Shown here: piece by piece, positions 43,291-51,948 of the stretch
How the letters are laid out: the number at the start of each line of letters is the position of its first letter
Numbering within the stretch: position 1 is the stretch's first letter
From: Lentilactobacillus senioris
GTDB taxonomy: Bacteria; Bacillota; Bacilli; Lactobacillales; Lactobacillaceae
Reading direction: 5' to 3'
NCBI RefSeq assembly: GCF_026798195.1
Contig: NZ_JAPQEZ010000005.1
Location: forward strand, 29,034 to 92,266
DNA length: 63,233 nucleotides
The notes under the pieces: generated by a model
Told to the model about the DNA's origin: nothing
Databases searched by the model: none
The model's input: the letters and a program-made list of their open reading frames with translations, nothing else
Position numbers and translations under genes: made by a program

Positions 43291-43880
43291 TTAAATTAAA
43301 TATTTAGATACCTTCTTAAGATCGGCTTTACGTTGGGTTTCAGATCGATTTTCTGGATTGAAATTGTGACAGTGATAATTGAATAACCCTAGTTTGTTAA
43401 AGGTTCCACGTTTTAAGGATTTGCTGACGGGATTACCAAAGACAAGTTTATAAAGAGCTGTAGGAGTACCTGAAATAGTAAAGGTAACAACTCTGGGTTT
43501 CTTAGGTAAGACATGGGGGCGACTAGGTTGGTAGTGGCCTTTACTGAAGACTTTGTCTAAAAAACCTTGGTCATGGTTGGCATTACTTCCCACCAGATAG
43601 GAAAGATAAAAATAATTTGGTCGGCTTGAGCTAGCCGTTGATAATAGTCCTCGGCAACGGGATCGACAATTTGTTTGGTTCGCCAATTAGTTAGTTCGGT
43701 TGCACTCATAACCGGGTTAAAGTGATCAGCGTGTAAGTCAATTACATCGACTTCTTCGTTTCGTTGCTTGAGAACCTGAAGACATTCTTGAGCGATGGCA
43801 GCACTGTAACTACGGTGGTGAGGCTGATTAAATCTGGCGCTTAAAGTATAGGGATGATCAAAGACGATTACTGTTTTCAT
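43291..43880 (-). pseudogene. NAD(P)H oxidoreductase (flavodoxin-2 type), frameshifted
   Basis: The protein starts MKTVIVFDHPYTLSARFNQP, runs through a flavodoxin-like IFIFPIWWEVMPTMTK, and stops at 43557. The rest (GFLDKVFSKGHYQPSRPHVL to 43291) continues in another frame. In the family P.M.KG..D.VF is continuous; one missing base in the GG/T6 run at 43559-43566 explains the break. Intact length would be about 196 residues, as for YwrO/MdaB/KefF relatives. It is divergent from a MarR gene. Confidence 0.82.
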
Positions 43881-43904
43881 AATTAACTACCTCGTTTGCA
43901 TTTT

Positions 43905-43966
43905 TATATTCCATGGAATGTTATATACATAGTAAAAGAAAAGTCAAATATATTCGGAGGAATATA
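43905..43966. promoter_or_regulatory. Two MarR-type operators, one over the ribosome binding site
   Basis: TATATTCGGAGGAATATA (43949-43966) is a perfect 7-4-7 palindrome that contains the GGAGG of the MarR gene. TATATTCCATGGAATGTT (43905-43922) has the same TATATTC-N4-GAAT layout 44 bp away, near the start of the divergent oxidoreductase. Autoregulation and control of the oxidoreductase are likely. Confidence 0.7.
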
Positions 43967-43968
43967 AA

Positions 43969-44463
43969 ATGAAAAACATTAATAATGAAACTTTGGATAC
44001 ATTAGCCAATCAAATTAATAACGAATTGACTACGTTTCGTAATCGTGAAATTGACCCCCAAACCAATGAATGGTTTAAACAGCACAGTTCACCAACCGTA
44101 AGGGACTTAATTACTAAGTTAAAAATTACTGATTTGGATTTAATTACCATTATTGAACAGCATCCTGAAAGTCGACTAAGTGATTTGACGCAATTTACTA
44201 ATGTAAGGCAGGGGACCGTTTCTAAAATGGTAAATAAGTTTGTAAAGCTGGGATTAGTTGCTAAGTATCATCAAGGTGATAATTTGAAGAACACTTATTT
44301 GCAATTAACCACTAGCGGAACTGAGTTAGCTGAACTTCATACTGAGTTTCATCGAATGAACCAGCAAAAAATGCAAGCAGCGCTAAGTGATTTTTCCATG
44401 TCGGATCTACAAATAGTTGCTAAATTTTTGAATCAGATTAACGAGTTGGCTGGGCAAAACTAA
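43969..44463 (+). CDS. MarR-family transcriptional regulator
   Basis: The 164-residue protein has a MarR winged helix (SRLSDLTQFTNVRQGTVSKM, wing YHQGDNLKNTYLQLT) with extended helices for dimerisation. It is divergent from the broken NAD(P)H oxidoreductase, a common MarR-reductase arrangement for quinone or electrophile sensing. The palindromic operator includes its own ribosome binding site. Confidence 0.9.
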   Translation: MKNINNETLDTLANQINNELTTFRNREIDPQTNEWFKQHSSPTVRDLITKLKITDLDLITIIEQHPESRLSDLTQFTNVRQGTVSKMVNKFVKLGLVAKYHQGDNLKNTYLQLTTSGTELAELHTEFHRMNQQKMQAALSDFSMSDLQIVAKFLNQINELAGQN

Positions 44464-44557
44464 CGCTGGACTAGTGATAGTGTTGCATTTTCATTTGAAA
44501 TAGCGTAGAATCAAAACTTGTTAATAATGATTCTAATTTACATACGGAGATGACATC

Positions 44558-45235
44558 TTGAAGAAAAAACTATCACTTGCTCAAAAAATTAACATTTTAA
44601 GAGCTAGCGTCATGGGAGCTAACGACGGTATTCTTTCGGTAGCCGGAATCGTTGTGGGGGTAGCTGGAGCGACGACTAACAGTTTTGCAATTTTGATTTC
44701 TGGATTAGCCGGCATGTTAGCCGGAACGGTTTCAATGGCTATGGGGGAATATGTCTCGGTTAATACCCAAAAGGATGCTCAAAAACAAGCCGTGGAAAAT
44801 GAAAAACAAGCACTCAAAGATAATTACCAACGAGAATTTGAATTTGTGGAAACCAAGTATAGTGATACTGGTATGGCACCGGAGTTGGCTCATCAAGCAA
44901 CTGAAGAAATGCTGGCTAAGGATCCCCTAACTGCAGTAGTTCGGGAACGGTATGGTTTTGATGCTAATGAGTTTACCAGTCCTTATGATGCAGCAATTGC
45001 GTCAATGATTTCATTTCCAACTGGTTCCATTTTGCCACTACTAGCTATCTGGTTATTTCCGAAGGATATTCGAGTAACTGCAACCATCATTGCTGTGACA
45101 TTAGCTTTAACGGTAACTGGATATTTTGCCGCCGTTTTAGGCAAAGCTGATTGGAAACGGGGAATTTTGCGAAACGTAGTGGCGGGATTACTTACCATGA
45201 TTGTGACTTACTACATTGGGACGTTATTTGCCTAG
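44558..45235 (+). CDS. VIT/CCC1-family transporter, paralogue 1
   Basis: The 225-residue protein has five membrane helices with family motifs: RASVMGANDGILSVAGIVVG, SMAMGEYVSVNTQKD, a cytoplasmic helical segment, and PTGSILPLLA. CCC1/VIT1 proteins move Fe2+ or Mn2+ out of the cytosol in exchange for protons. It starts at TTG 44558 (GGAG 8 nt upstream). It is followed after 15 bp by a paralogue. Confidence 0.9.
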   Translation: MKKKLSLAQKINILRASVMGANDGILSVAGIVVGVAGATTNSFAILISGLAGMLAGTVSMAMGEYVSVNTQKDAQKQAVENEKQALKDNYQREFEFVETKYSDTGMAPELAHQATEEMLAKDPLTAVVRERYGFDANEFTSPYDAAIASMISFPTGSILPLLAIWLFPKDIRVTATIIAVTLALTVTGYFAAVLGKADWKRGILRNVVAGLLTMIVTYYIGTLFA

Positions 45236-45250
45236 AAAGGAGAGGATCAC

Positions 45251-45958
45251 ATGCAAGTTGAAACTCGCAAGCCCGCTAAGACGGCTAAAAGCAAAATGAC
45301 GATGGATGAAAAACTGAATGCATTAAGAGCGGGAGTTCTTGGTTCTAATGATGGTATTTTAACCGTAGTCGGAGTTTTATTTAGTGTTGCAGCAGCAACA
45401 ACTAATAGTTTTACTATTTTTATTGCCGGGTTATCTGATTTACTCGCCTGTGCCTTTTCAATGGCTTCCGGAGAATATGCGTCAGTTAGCACCCAAAAAG
45501 ATACTGAAAAAGCAGCGGTAGCTAAGGAAGAACAGTTATTGCAAACTAATTTTGCAGAGGAAGTCCAAGTAGTTCAACAATACTACATGGATAAGGGGGT
45601 TACGGCTGCTACTGCATTGGCAATCGCTCAAGATTTGATGGCCAAAAAACCATTGGAAACAATTGTGGACGTGAAGTACGATATTAAGCTTGGACATTAC
45701 ATGAATCCGTGGGATGCCGCTTTTGCATCACTGTTCTCTGCAGCGGCTGGGGGAATTTTCCCGTTAGCTGCCATTACATTATTGCCGGATACTATTAAAT
45801 GGCCGGGAACCATTTTAGCAGTCTGCATTTCCGTGGCGTTAACTGGGTATTTAAGTGCTAAGTTAGGAAAAGGCAACGTCAAAGTTGCCGTGATTCGAAA
45901 TATCTTGGTGGGAATTATTACTATTATTATTCACTACGGAATTGGGAAATTATTTTAA
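45251..45958 (+). CDS. VIT/CCC1-family transporter, paralogue 2
   Basis: This 235-residue protein is paralogous to its upstream neighbour: RAGVLGSNDGILTVVGVLFS, SMASGEYASVSTQKD and AAGGIFPLAA. It carries an extra basic N-terminus (TRKPAKTAKSK). The tandem pair may form a heterodimer or export different metals. AAAGGAGAGG precedes the ATG; a strong terminator follows. Confidence 0.9.
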   Translation: MQVETRKPAKTAKSKMTMDEKLNALRAGVLGSNDGILTVVGVLFSVAAATTNSFTIFIAGLSDLLACAFSMASGEYASVSTQKDTEKAAVAKEEQLLQTNFAEEVQVVQQYYMDKGVTAATALAIAQDLMAKKPLETIVDVKYDIKLGHYMNPWDAAFASLFSAAAGGIFPLAAITLLPDTIKWPGTILAVCISVALTGYLSAKLGKGNVKVAVIRNILVGIITIIIHYGIGKLF

Positions 45959-45999
45959 AACAAAAAGGATTAACACCATTACGTGTTAATCCTTTTTTT
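45959..45999. terminator. Bidirectional terminator
   Basis: AAAAAGGATTAACAC and GTGTTAATCCTTTTT pair around CATTAC after the VIT pair. Confidence 0.9.
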
Positions 46000-46042
46000 G
46001 AAAGCCAGTATGGTCATTCAATGACCGTGGTTTTGTGGATGA

Positions 46043-46849
46043 TTATGCTAGTGTGCCAGAGGCTGGCAAATCTGCAGCGTTGACTTGGTATTGGTTAAAT
46101 AGTTTTTGGTAACGGTCAATTTCTTCAGGAGTATCTTCCGTACTGTAAAAACTAATCTGGCCCTTTTCCTGATTGTCAGTGTTAAGGCCACCTTCGTTAA
46201 GCTTATGCTTGAGCATCTTGGTTACCCCTAAGAAACCATCGTAAAAGTTGGCATTAGGGAAAAATTCTTGAATGCTGTTACGAACAAATGGGTAATGGGT
46301 GCAACCTAGGACTACGCCATCAATTTGATCAGCATTAAATTCACTGAGATTATTGGTTAAAAACTCTTTAATTGCTGGACCACTAACTACGCCAGTTTCA
46401 ATAATATCAACTAGCCCTGGTAGTGGTTTGAGATCAATTTGAGTTTGATCTTCAAAACGGTGGTATTGAGCTTGAAATTTTGTTAGTTTCATGGTTAAAG
46501 CGGTCCCCAAAACCAAAATATCTTGGTTGCCAGCTTCAACAGCAGGCTTTAAGGCCGGTTCAATACCAATAATTGGGACGTTGTACTCAGCCATTAATTC
46601 AGTTTTAGCGGCACTGGTAGCTGTGTTACAAGCAATTACAATTGCTTTTACTCCTTTATTCAATAAGAATTCCACGTTATTCCGGGAAAATTGGAGGATT
46701 TGGTCTTTTTCCTTGTCACCATAAGGGGCGTTTTTAGAATCCCCTAAAAAAATAAATGACTCATTAGGCAAAATGGTTGCCATGGTTTTTAGAGTTGAAA
46801 GCCCCCCGATTCCAGAATCAAATACCCCAATTGGCCGATTATCAGTCAT
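46043..46849 (-). CDS. murI: Glutamate racemase
   Basis: The 268-residue protein has the MurI signature PIGVFDSGIGGLSTL and the two catalytic cysteines in ACNTATSAA and GCTHYPF. It supplies D-glutamate for peptidoglycan. The start is ATG 46849 (GGAG 8 nt upstream), not 46912. It is divergent from the YbaK-like gene. Confidence 0.95.
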   Translation of the reverse strand: MTDNRPIGVFDSGIGGLSTLKTMATILPNESFIFLGDSKNAPYGDKEKDQILQFSRNNVEFLLNKGVKAIVIACNTATSAAKTELMAEYNVPIIGIEPALKPAVEAGNQDILVLGTALTMKLTKFQAQYHRFEDQTQIDLKPLPGLVDIIETGVVSGPAIKEFLTNNLSEFNADQIDGVVLGCTHYPFVRNSIQEFFPNANFYDGFLGVTKMLKHKLNEGGLNTDNQEKGQISFYSTEDTPEEIDRYQKLFNQYQVNAADLPASGTLA

Positions 46850-46937
46850 GGTTTCATCTCCAGTTCGAAAGTTTTGTAGCCTATATTGTAGCATTGAATG
46901 TCGCCAATTCAAAATGAGGTTATGAATTTAATTTACC

Positions 46938-46966
46938 GGTTGGTGATAATCAGCTATAATGAGGGC
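46938..46966 (+). promoter_or_regulatory. Promoter of YbaK-like gene
   Basis: TTTACC and TATAAT, 17 bp apart, end about 46963. This places the transcript start near 46970 and fixes translation at ATG 46985 rather than at the upstream ATGs. Confidence 0.6.
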
Positions 46967-46984
46967 AAATTTAAGGCGGTGATT

Positions 46985-47452
46985 ATGGTGAGTTTAGAGG
47001 CGGTTAAGCAGTATTTTGCAAAACAAGGGTTAGCAGATAGAATTGTAGTTCACGATCAAGTTAGTGACACAGTAGAACATGCGGCAACGGTAATCGGTTG
47101 TTTACCAGGACAGATTGCTAAAACCATGGCTTTTCAACAAAAAGCAGGCGTGGTGTTAGTGGTTATGGCTGGTGATTATAAAATTAACAATCAGGCCTAT
47201 AAAGCTCAATTTCACCAAAAAGCTTCTATGGTGCCATTTACTGAAGTGGCTACCGTAGTTGGACATGAACCGGGAGGAGTATGTCCATTTGCAATTAATC
47301 CTGGTATCTCAGTGTACCTAGACGAATCATTGAACCAATACGAAACAGTTTATCCGGCAGCAGGAAGTCCAGATAGCACAATTGAATTAACGGTGACTGA
47401 ATTAGCTAAGTATAGTCAAGGAACTTGGGTAACGGTCGCTAAATCCATGTAA
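46985..47452 (+). CDS. YbaK/EbsC-family aminoacyl-tRNA deacylase
   Basis: The 155-residue protein is a YbaK-domain protein: CLPGQIAKTMAF contains the invariant Lys of the editing site, followed by VVMAGDYKINN and HEPGGVCPFAI. It hydrolyses mischarged tRNAs such as Cys- or Ala-tRNA-Pro in trans. AAGGCGG lies just before the ATG; upstream ATGs precede the promoter. Confidence 0.88.
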   Translation: MVSLEAVKQYFAKQGLADRIVVHDQVSDTVEHAATVIGCLPGQIAKTMAFQQKAGVVLVVMAGDYKINNQAYKAQFHQKASMVPFTEVATVVGHEPGGVCPFAINPGISVYLDESLNQYETVYPAAGSPDSTIELTVTELAKYSQGTWVTVAKSM

Positions 47453-47508
47453 AAAAAGCAATGAGCTTGAAAGTTAACGGAATTTTCAAACTCATTGCTC
47501 TTTTTTAT
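47452..47508. terminator. Bidirectional terminator
   Basis: AAAAAAGCAATGAGCTTGAAA pairs with TTTCAAACTCATTGCTCTTTTTT, with small mismatches, between convergent genes. (Arms quoted are 21 and 23 nt in the DNA; cores are GCAATGAG and CTCATTGC.). Confidence 0.85.
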
Positions 47509-49508
47509 TGAGGAGTAAAGGCATCATTATTTTGCAAGTAGGCCATTTCATCGTACACAATGTGTTCTTGTAAGGTTTGAGCACTAGCTACGGTTAATTT
47601 TTTAGCAGAAATGGCTTGTTGCATAAATTCGTATTCGCTATGAAAAGCCAACAGAAAAGTTTGGTACAAAGTAACGGGATCTGGTTCACCGTAGTTAATT
47701 CGACGATGACGTTGTAAATAAAAGCGTTGGACTAAATGCAATTCCACGGTGTCTTTATGTTGGCGACGACTGGTTCGTAAAGCTCGTTCAGCAGCATGGT
47801 AACCAGCATCTTCGATTTTAGCAAAGTCTTCACCATGTTTATCGAATTCTCGTTTCCAGTAATATTGTTCGGCAATTAATGGGGAAGTTAAAAACATATT
47901 TTGGGTAGCTTGTAAGTTTTGTGACATGCGGCCGGTATGAACGCCAAATCTAACTCGTAGCCAGAAGTTTTTCAAGAGATTATTGTTGACGGTGTAAAGA
48001 CTCATTGAAATAAATTCTTGATAGTAGTGAGATTCCACGGCAGTAATTTGATTAGACTGTTCTAATTCTTTAATGGCAGCTAATTCAGCGTTATAGGCTA
48101 ATTGATAAATTTGACGCAACCGACGTTTATTAACGTGGCTATGCTGATGCAGTTGTTGACTGAGCGCATCGGTGACGAGCTGGCTTTCGGCCGGATGTTC
48201 AGCCGCCTGTTGTTTTACCTTATTCATGGCCACCATCACCATTTCCCGTAACCACTGGTGCTTGTGCGCTTCAGCAGTATCATCAGGGGTGGCCTTAGTT
48301 ATCAGGGGCACGAAAATGGCCGCAACGGTGAGGCTAAGTAAAATAATGACCGCAACAATGAAAATTAACGAGTTTCGATCGATGAAAGAGTGAGCTAAAT
48401 TAGTAGGAATTAGAAAAGCCAATGAAAGCGAAATGGTCCCACTAGCACCACTGATCGCCATTAGCCAACTATCTTGCCAACGGTGCGGACTCTTAATATG
48501 CATCCAGACTAAATAGCGAGTCCAAAGTAAGCGAATGACAAATTTGAAGGCGTATAAACTAACGCCAATCAAAACTAGCAGTCCTAACAGGTTTTTGTGC
48601 TGTTCGGAAATGGCCATCGTGATGGTGGGCAAAGAAAGACCTAGCAAGATGAAAATAATTCCAGTGAGGGCGTGTTCTAAAATTTCCCAAACGTTGGTTT
48701 TAACTAATTGCATTTTAGTAGAAACAAAGCGCAAATTGTCGTTTTCTACTCCCTGGACCAAGCCGGCGGCCACGATCGCTAAGATTCCTGATAGTTCCAA
48801 TTCTTCTGCCAGGTAGTAAACCAAAAACGGAACCGTCAGTTCTAAGACAATCATGATTAATGGACTATCATCGGCTGATGAGATTAACCAACGACGTAAG
48901 TGATGAAACACAATTCCAATTACCGCTCCTAACAACAAACCACCTAAGAATTCCACTAAGAAGAGGGAGATAGCGTTACTCCAGGTGAAATTTCCTTCCA
49001 TAAAAGCACTAAGCGCTAAGCTGAAGGCTACAAAACCAGTAGCATCATTGAATAACGATTCATTTTGTAAAATTAAAAATGGTATTTGAAACTTGGGATT
49101 TGGTTGGGCAAAGGCACTAACCGCAGAAGCATCCGTTGGCGTAACAATGGCACAAATGGTAAATGCTAGTGCCAAAGGAACGAGTGGAAATAACCAGTTG
49201 ATTAAGCCCCCAACTACTAGAACGGTAGTAACCACTAATAAGATGGATAACGATAATATGTTAATGGCCCCTCTACTTATCCAGTAACGAGAAGCATTTT
49301 GGGCGTCATTATATAGTAGAGGCGTGACTACTAAGAACATGAACAGCTCCGGATTAAATAAAAAGTGGCGGTAAAATGGAATGATTGCGAGTAGCAGTCC
49401 ACTAATAATATACAGCATAGGCAGTGGTAACCATTTGATATGGTTGCCCACGACGTTGGCTGTAACTACCCCTAACAGTAGAATTAACACAAAAAACGTG
49501 GCGGTCAT
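47505..49508 (-). CDS. CPA1-family Na+/H+ antiporter (NhaP-like)
   Basis: The 667-residue protein has 12 membrane helices in the first 390 residues, with the transport-site pattern AICAIVTPTDASAVSAF and NESLFNDATGFVAF (two acidic residues). A long cytoplasmic helical C-terminus of about 270 residues follows. It exchanges Na+ or K+ for H+ for pH and salt homeostasis. AAAGGAG precedes the ATG. Confidence 0.9.
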   Translation of the reverse strand: MTATFFVLILLLGVVTANVVGNHIKWLPLPMLYIISGLLLAIIPFYRHFLFNPELFMFLVVTPLLYNDAQNASRYWISRGAINILSLSILLVVTTVLVVGGLINWLFPLVPLALAFTICAIVTPTDASAVSAFAQPNPKFQIPFLILQNESLFNDATGFVAFSLALSAFMEGNFTWSNAISLFLVEFLGGLLLGAVIGIVFHHLRRWLISSADDSPLIMIVLELTVPFLVYYLAEELELSGILAIVAAGLVQGVENDNLRFVSTKMQLVKTNVWEILEHALTGIIFILLGLSLPTITMAISEQHKNLLGLLVLIGVSLYAFKFVIRLLWTRYLVWMHIKSPHRWQDSWLMAISGASGTISLSLAFLIPTNLAHSFIDRNSLIFIVAVIILLSLTVAAIFVPLITKATPDDTAEAHKHQWLREMVMVAMNKVKQQAAEHPAESQLVTDALSQQLHQHSHVNKRRLRQIYQLAYNAELAAIKELEQSNQITAVESHYYQEFISMSLYTVNNNLLKNFWLRVRFGVHTGRMSQNLQATQNMFLTSPLIAEQYYWKREFDKHGEDFAKIEDAGYHAAERALRTSRRQHKDTVELHLVQRFYLQRHRRINYGEPDPVTLYQTFLLAFHSEYEFMQQAISAKKLTVASAQTLQEHIVYDEMAYLQNNDAFTPQ

Positions 49509-49653
49509 GAGTTTCTCCTTTCAGTCGTACTTACTAAGGTATAGTATACAGTGAACTGTAATCAGATGAAATAGTTTGCAATCGAGTCTTGACGTAGCTT
49601 TAGACGGGGTGAATACTAAAATGAGCTAATAGGAATTAGGAAGTGGTAAGATT

Positions 49654-50877
49654 TTGAAGTTATTAAGTTACAAGTCACAACCTCAGTGGCAAAAAAACGT
49701 TTATGCATTATGGATTGGCAATTTTGCTACGGGAGCGGGCTCTAGTATGAGTTTGCCGTTTTTACCATTATTCATTGCAACAATGGGTAATTTTCCTAAG
49801 TGGGAATTAACTTTATACGCTGGCTTGGGGTATGCGGCTACCTACTTGAGTCAGGCAATTGCTTCACCACTCTGGGGCAAGTTAGCTGATCGAACTGGGC
49901 GGAAGCCCATGTTATTGCGGGCTAGTATTGGGATGACAATTACCGCGACGCTAACTGGTTTTTCTACTAGTGTGTGGATGCTAATTAGTTTGCGGTTTAT
50001 TCAGGGAATGTTTTCTGGCTACATTAATAATGCGTTTGCGCTGATTGCTAGTGAAGTGCCGCAAGAACAAAGTGGAAAAACAATGGGCACTTTAACTACC
50101 GGTAGCGTGGGCGGACAATTAGTTGGTCCAATATTTGGGGGCTTTATTGCCGGAATTTGGGGTTATCGAATTCCGTTTTACGTCTTTGGGGGCCTAATGT
50201 TCTTAGCAGCCCTAGCAACTTATTTTGGCGTGAAAGAAGATTTCACCCCGATTGAAAAGGATAGTCAACAAGCTAAGCAGAGCGCGTTTGCTGGAATTAA
50301 GAACTTGTGGATTGTTTGGGCAATGATTATTTCTTCCATGCTAATTCAAGCTGCTACCAATTCTATTAACCCGATTTTGAGTTTGTTCGTTAGGGAATTA
50401 ATGCACGGCACCGGTAATATAGCTTGGGCGAGCGGGGTTATTGCAGCCTTGCCCGGAATTGCCACCTTGGCAACTGCTTCGCGACTAGGAGCTTTAGGAG
50501 ATCGGATTGGGCCTAGAAAAGTATTGGTGGGTGGATTAGTACTGTCTGCTGCAATGTTTTTCCCAATGTTTTTTACCACTTCAGTGGTTGTCCTGGGTAT
50601 TTTACGGTTTATCATTGGAATTGCCGATGCAGCTTTAATGCCGGTAACCCAGACGGTAACGATGTTAAATACTCCTCCAGAAGCAATTAGCCGGATCTTT
50701 AGTTATAATCAGTCGGCTCAGGCAATGGGATCCGTGGTAGGACCATTATTGGCTTCGGCAGTGGCTGGGATTTTAGATTACCGGTTTGTCTTTTTGATGA
50801 CTGGTATTTTGGTCATTATTAATTTAATAGTAGTGTTAGTGGCATACCGCAAAGACGGAATGGCATTAATTGGTTAA
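49654..50877 (+). CDS. MFS multidrug efflux transporter
   Basis: The 407-residue protein has 12 helices and MFS motif A GKLADRTGRKPML between helices 2 and 3, with GALGDRIGPRKVL as the second copy. It resembles the MdtG/PmrA group of drug:H+ antiporters. It starts at TTG 49654 after AGGAAGTGG. It is a single gene with its own terminator. Confidence 0.88.
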   Translation: MKLLSYKSQPQWQKNVYALWIGNFATGAGSSMSLPFLPLFIATMGNFPKWELTLYAGLGYAATYLSQAIASPLWGKLADRTGRKPMLLRASIGMTITATLTGFSTSVWMLISLRFIQGMFSGYINNAFALIASEVPQEQSGKTMGTLTTGSVGGQLVGPIFGGFIAGIWGYRIPFYVFGGLMFLAALATYFGVKEDFTPIEKDSQQAKQSAFAGIKNLWIVWAMIISSMLIQAATNSINPILSLFVRELMHGTGNIAWASGVIAALPGIATLATASRLGALGDRIGPRKVLVGGLVLSAAMFFPMFFTTSVVVLGILRFIIGIADAALMPVTQTVTMLNTPPEAISRIFSYNQSAQAMGSVVGPLLASAVAGILDYRFVFLMTGILVIINLIVVLVAYRKDGMALIG

Positions 50878-50909
50878 GACGGTGGAGTTAAATAACCGTC
50901 TTTTTTATT
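50876..50909 (+). terminator. Intrinsic terminator
   Basis: AAGACGGT and ACCGTCTT flank an 11-nt loop, then T's, right after the MFS gene. Confidence 0.85.
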
Positions 50910-51158
50910 TATCTACCACGACTGGTTATTTGATGTTAGCTAAACAGTTATGTGATGAGTTACAAAAATCAAGTATTTTTTAACAATTGTCATATAGCAA
51001 GTTAGAATAAAGCCTGTTTGCCGGTGTTTTCAGAAAAATAACGTTAAAAACTTTGTAATATTTCTTTACCTGTTTGAAATTTTTCCGTTCGGTTCCTGTA
51101 GCAATTGCACAGTACAATGGTCACTGTAGATTAGAGAAATCAGTTCGGAGGATATGTT

Positions 51159-51923
51159 TTGAAAAATTACATAAGTAAATTAGCCATCGTGGGCGTCGCA
51201 GTTTCAGCAATGACGATTGGAGCAAACGTAACTTCCACAGCAACAGCACATGCGGATGGTACTAATACTATTTCAAACTTGAAATCAGTAACCAAACAAA
51301 CTTACGTAAGAAAGTCAGCTACTGGTTGGACTTATAATATTGATACTAGTAGTCAAACATTTAATTGGGGCGGCAGAACCCACTATTTAAAGAATTACCC
51401 CAACACTACTTGGTACGTAACCAAGTCAATGAAAGTTACTACTGCTAAAAATACTACCGGAACTTTTTATTATGTAACTAACGGTAAAAATACGGTTAGT
51501 GGTTGGGTTTGGAGCGGTTATTTAAAAGCTAAAGAAACGACTCAAACTAGCACTCAATCATTTGATAGCGTTTATACTACTGCCAAAAAATACTTAGGAA
51601 CCCGTTATATTTATGGAGGCACTACTCCAGCTGGCTTTGATTGTTCCGGTTATACTCAATATGTATATAAAAAGTCAATTAAAAAGAACCTTGCTCGAAC
51701 TGCCCAAGCTCAGTACAATAGTACCAGCAAGGTTTCCAGTTCTAACGTCCAAAAAGGCGATTTGGTATACTTTGGTTATAGTAAGAGAAGCATCAGCCAT
51801 GTGGGGATTTACATCGGTAATGGTAATATGATTGATTCTCAAAACAATGGGGTAGTAATCGAAAAGGTTAACGCTCCATGGTGGAATAAAGTTGGCTATT
51901 CACGACCAGCTAATTTAAGTTAA
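51159..51923 (+). CDS. Secreted NlpC/P60 peptidoglycan endopeptidase
   Basis: The 254-residue protein has a signal peptide (cleavage near AHA-DG), an SH3-like wall-binding segment (residues about 45-125, ending NTVSGWVWSGYLKA), and a C-terminal NlpC/P60 domain with GFDCSGYTQYVY (Cys about 162) and ISHVGIYIGNG (His). It cuts peptide stems in peptidoglycan. It starts at TTG 51159 with GGAGG 7 nt upstream. A lysozyme gene follows 25 bp downstream. Confidence 0.92.
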   Translation: MKNYISKLAIVGVAVSAMTIGANVTSTATAHADGTNTISNLKSVTKQTYVRKSATGWTYNIDTSSQTFNWGGRTHYLKNYPNTTWYVTKSMKVTTAKNTTGTFYYVTNGKNTVSGWVWSGYLKAKETTQTSTQSFDSVYTTAKKYLGTRYIYGGTTPAGFDCSGYTQYVYKKSIKKNLARTAQAQYNSTSKVSSSNVQKGDLVYFGYSKRSISHVGIYIGNGNMIDSQNNGVVIEKVNAPWWNKVGYSRPANLS

Positions 51924-51948
51924 GCTTGGAAAACAAAGGGAGACAGTT

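Noticed and set aside
51030-51090. WalR-type box upstream of the NlpC/P60 gene
   Set aside because: The first half-site TGTAAT is present but the second (TTTACC) departs from the consensus at two positions.
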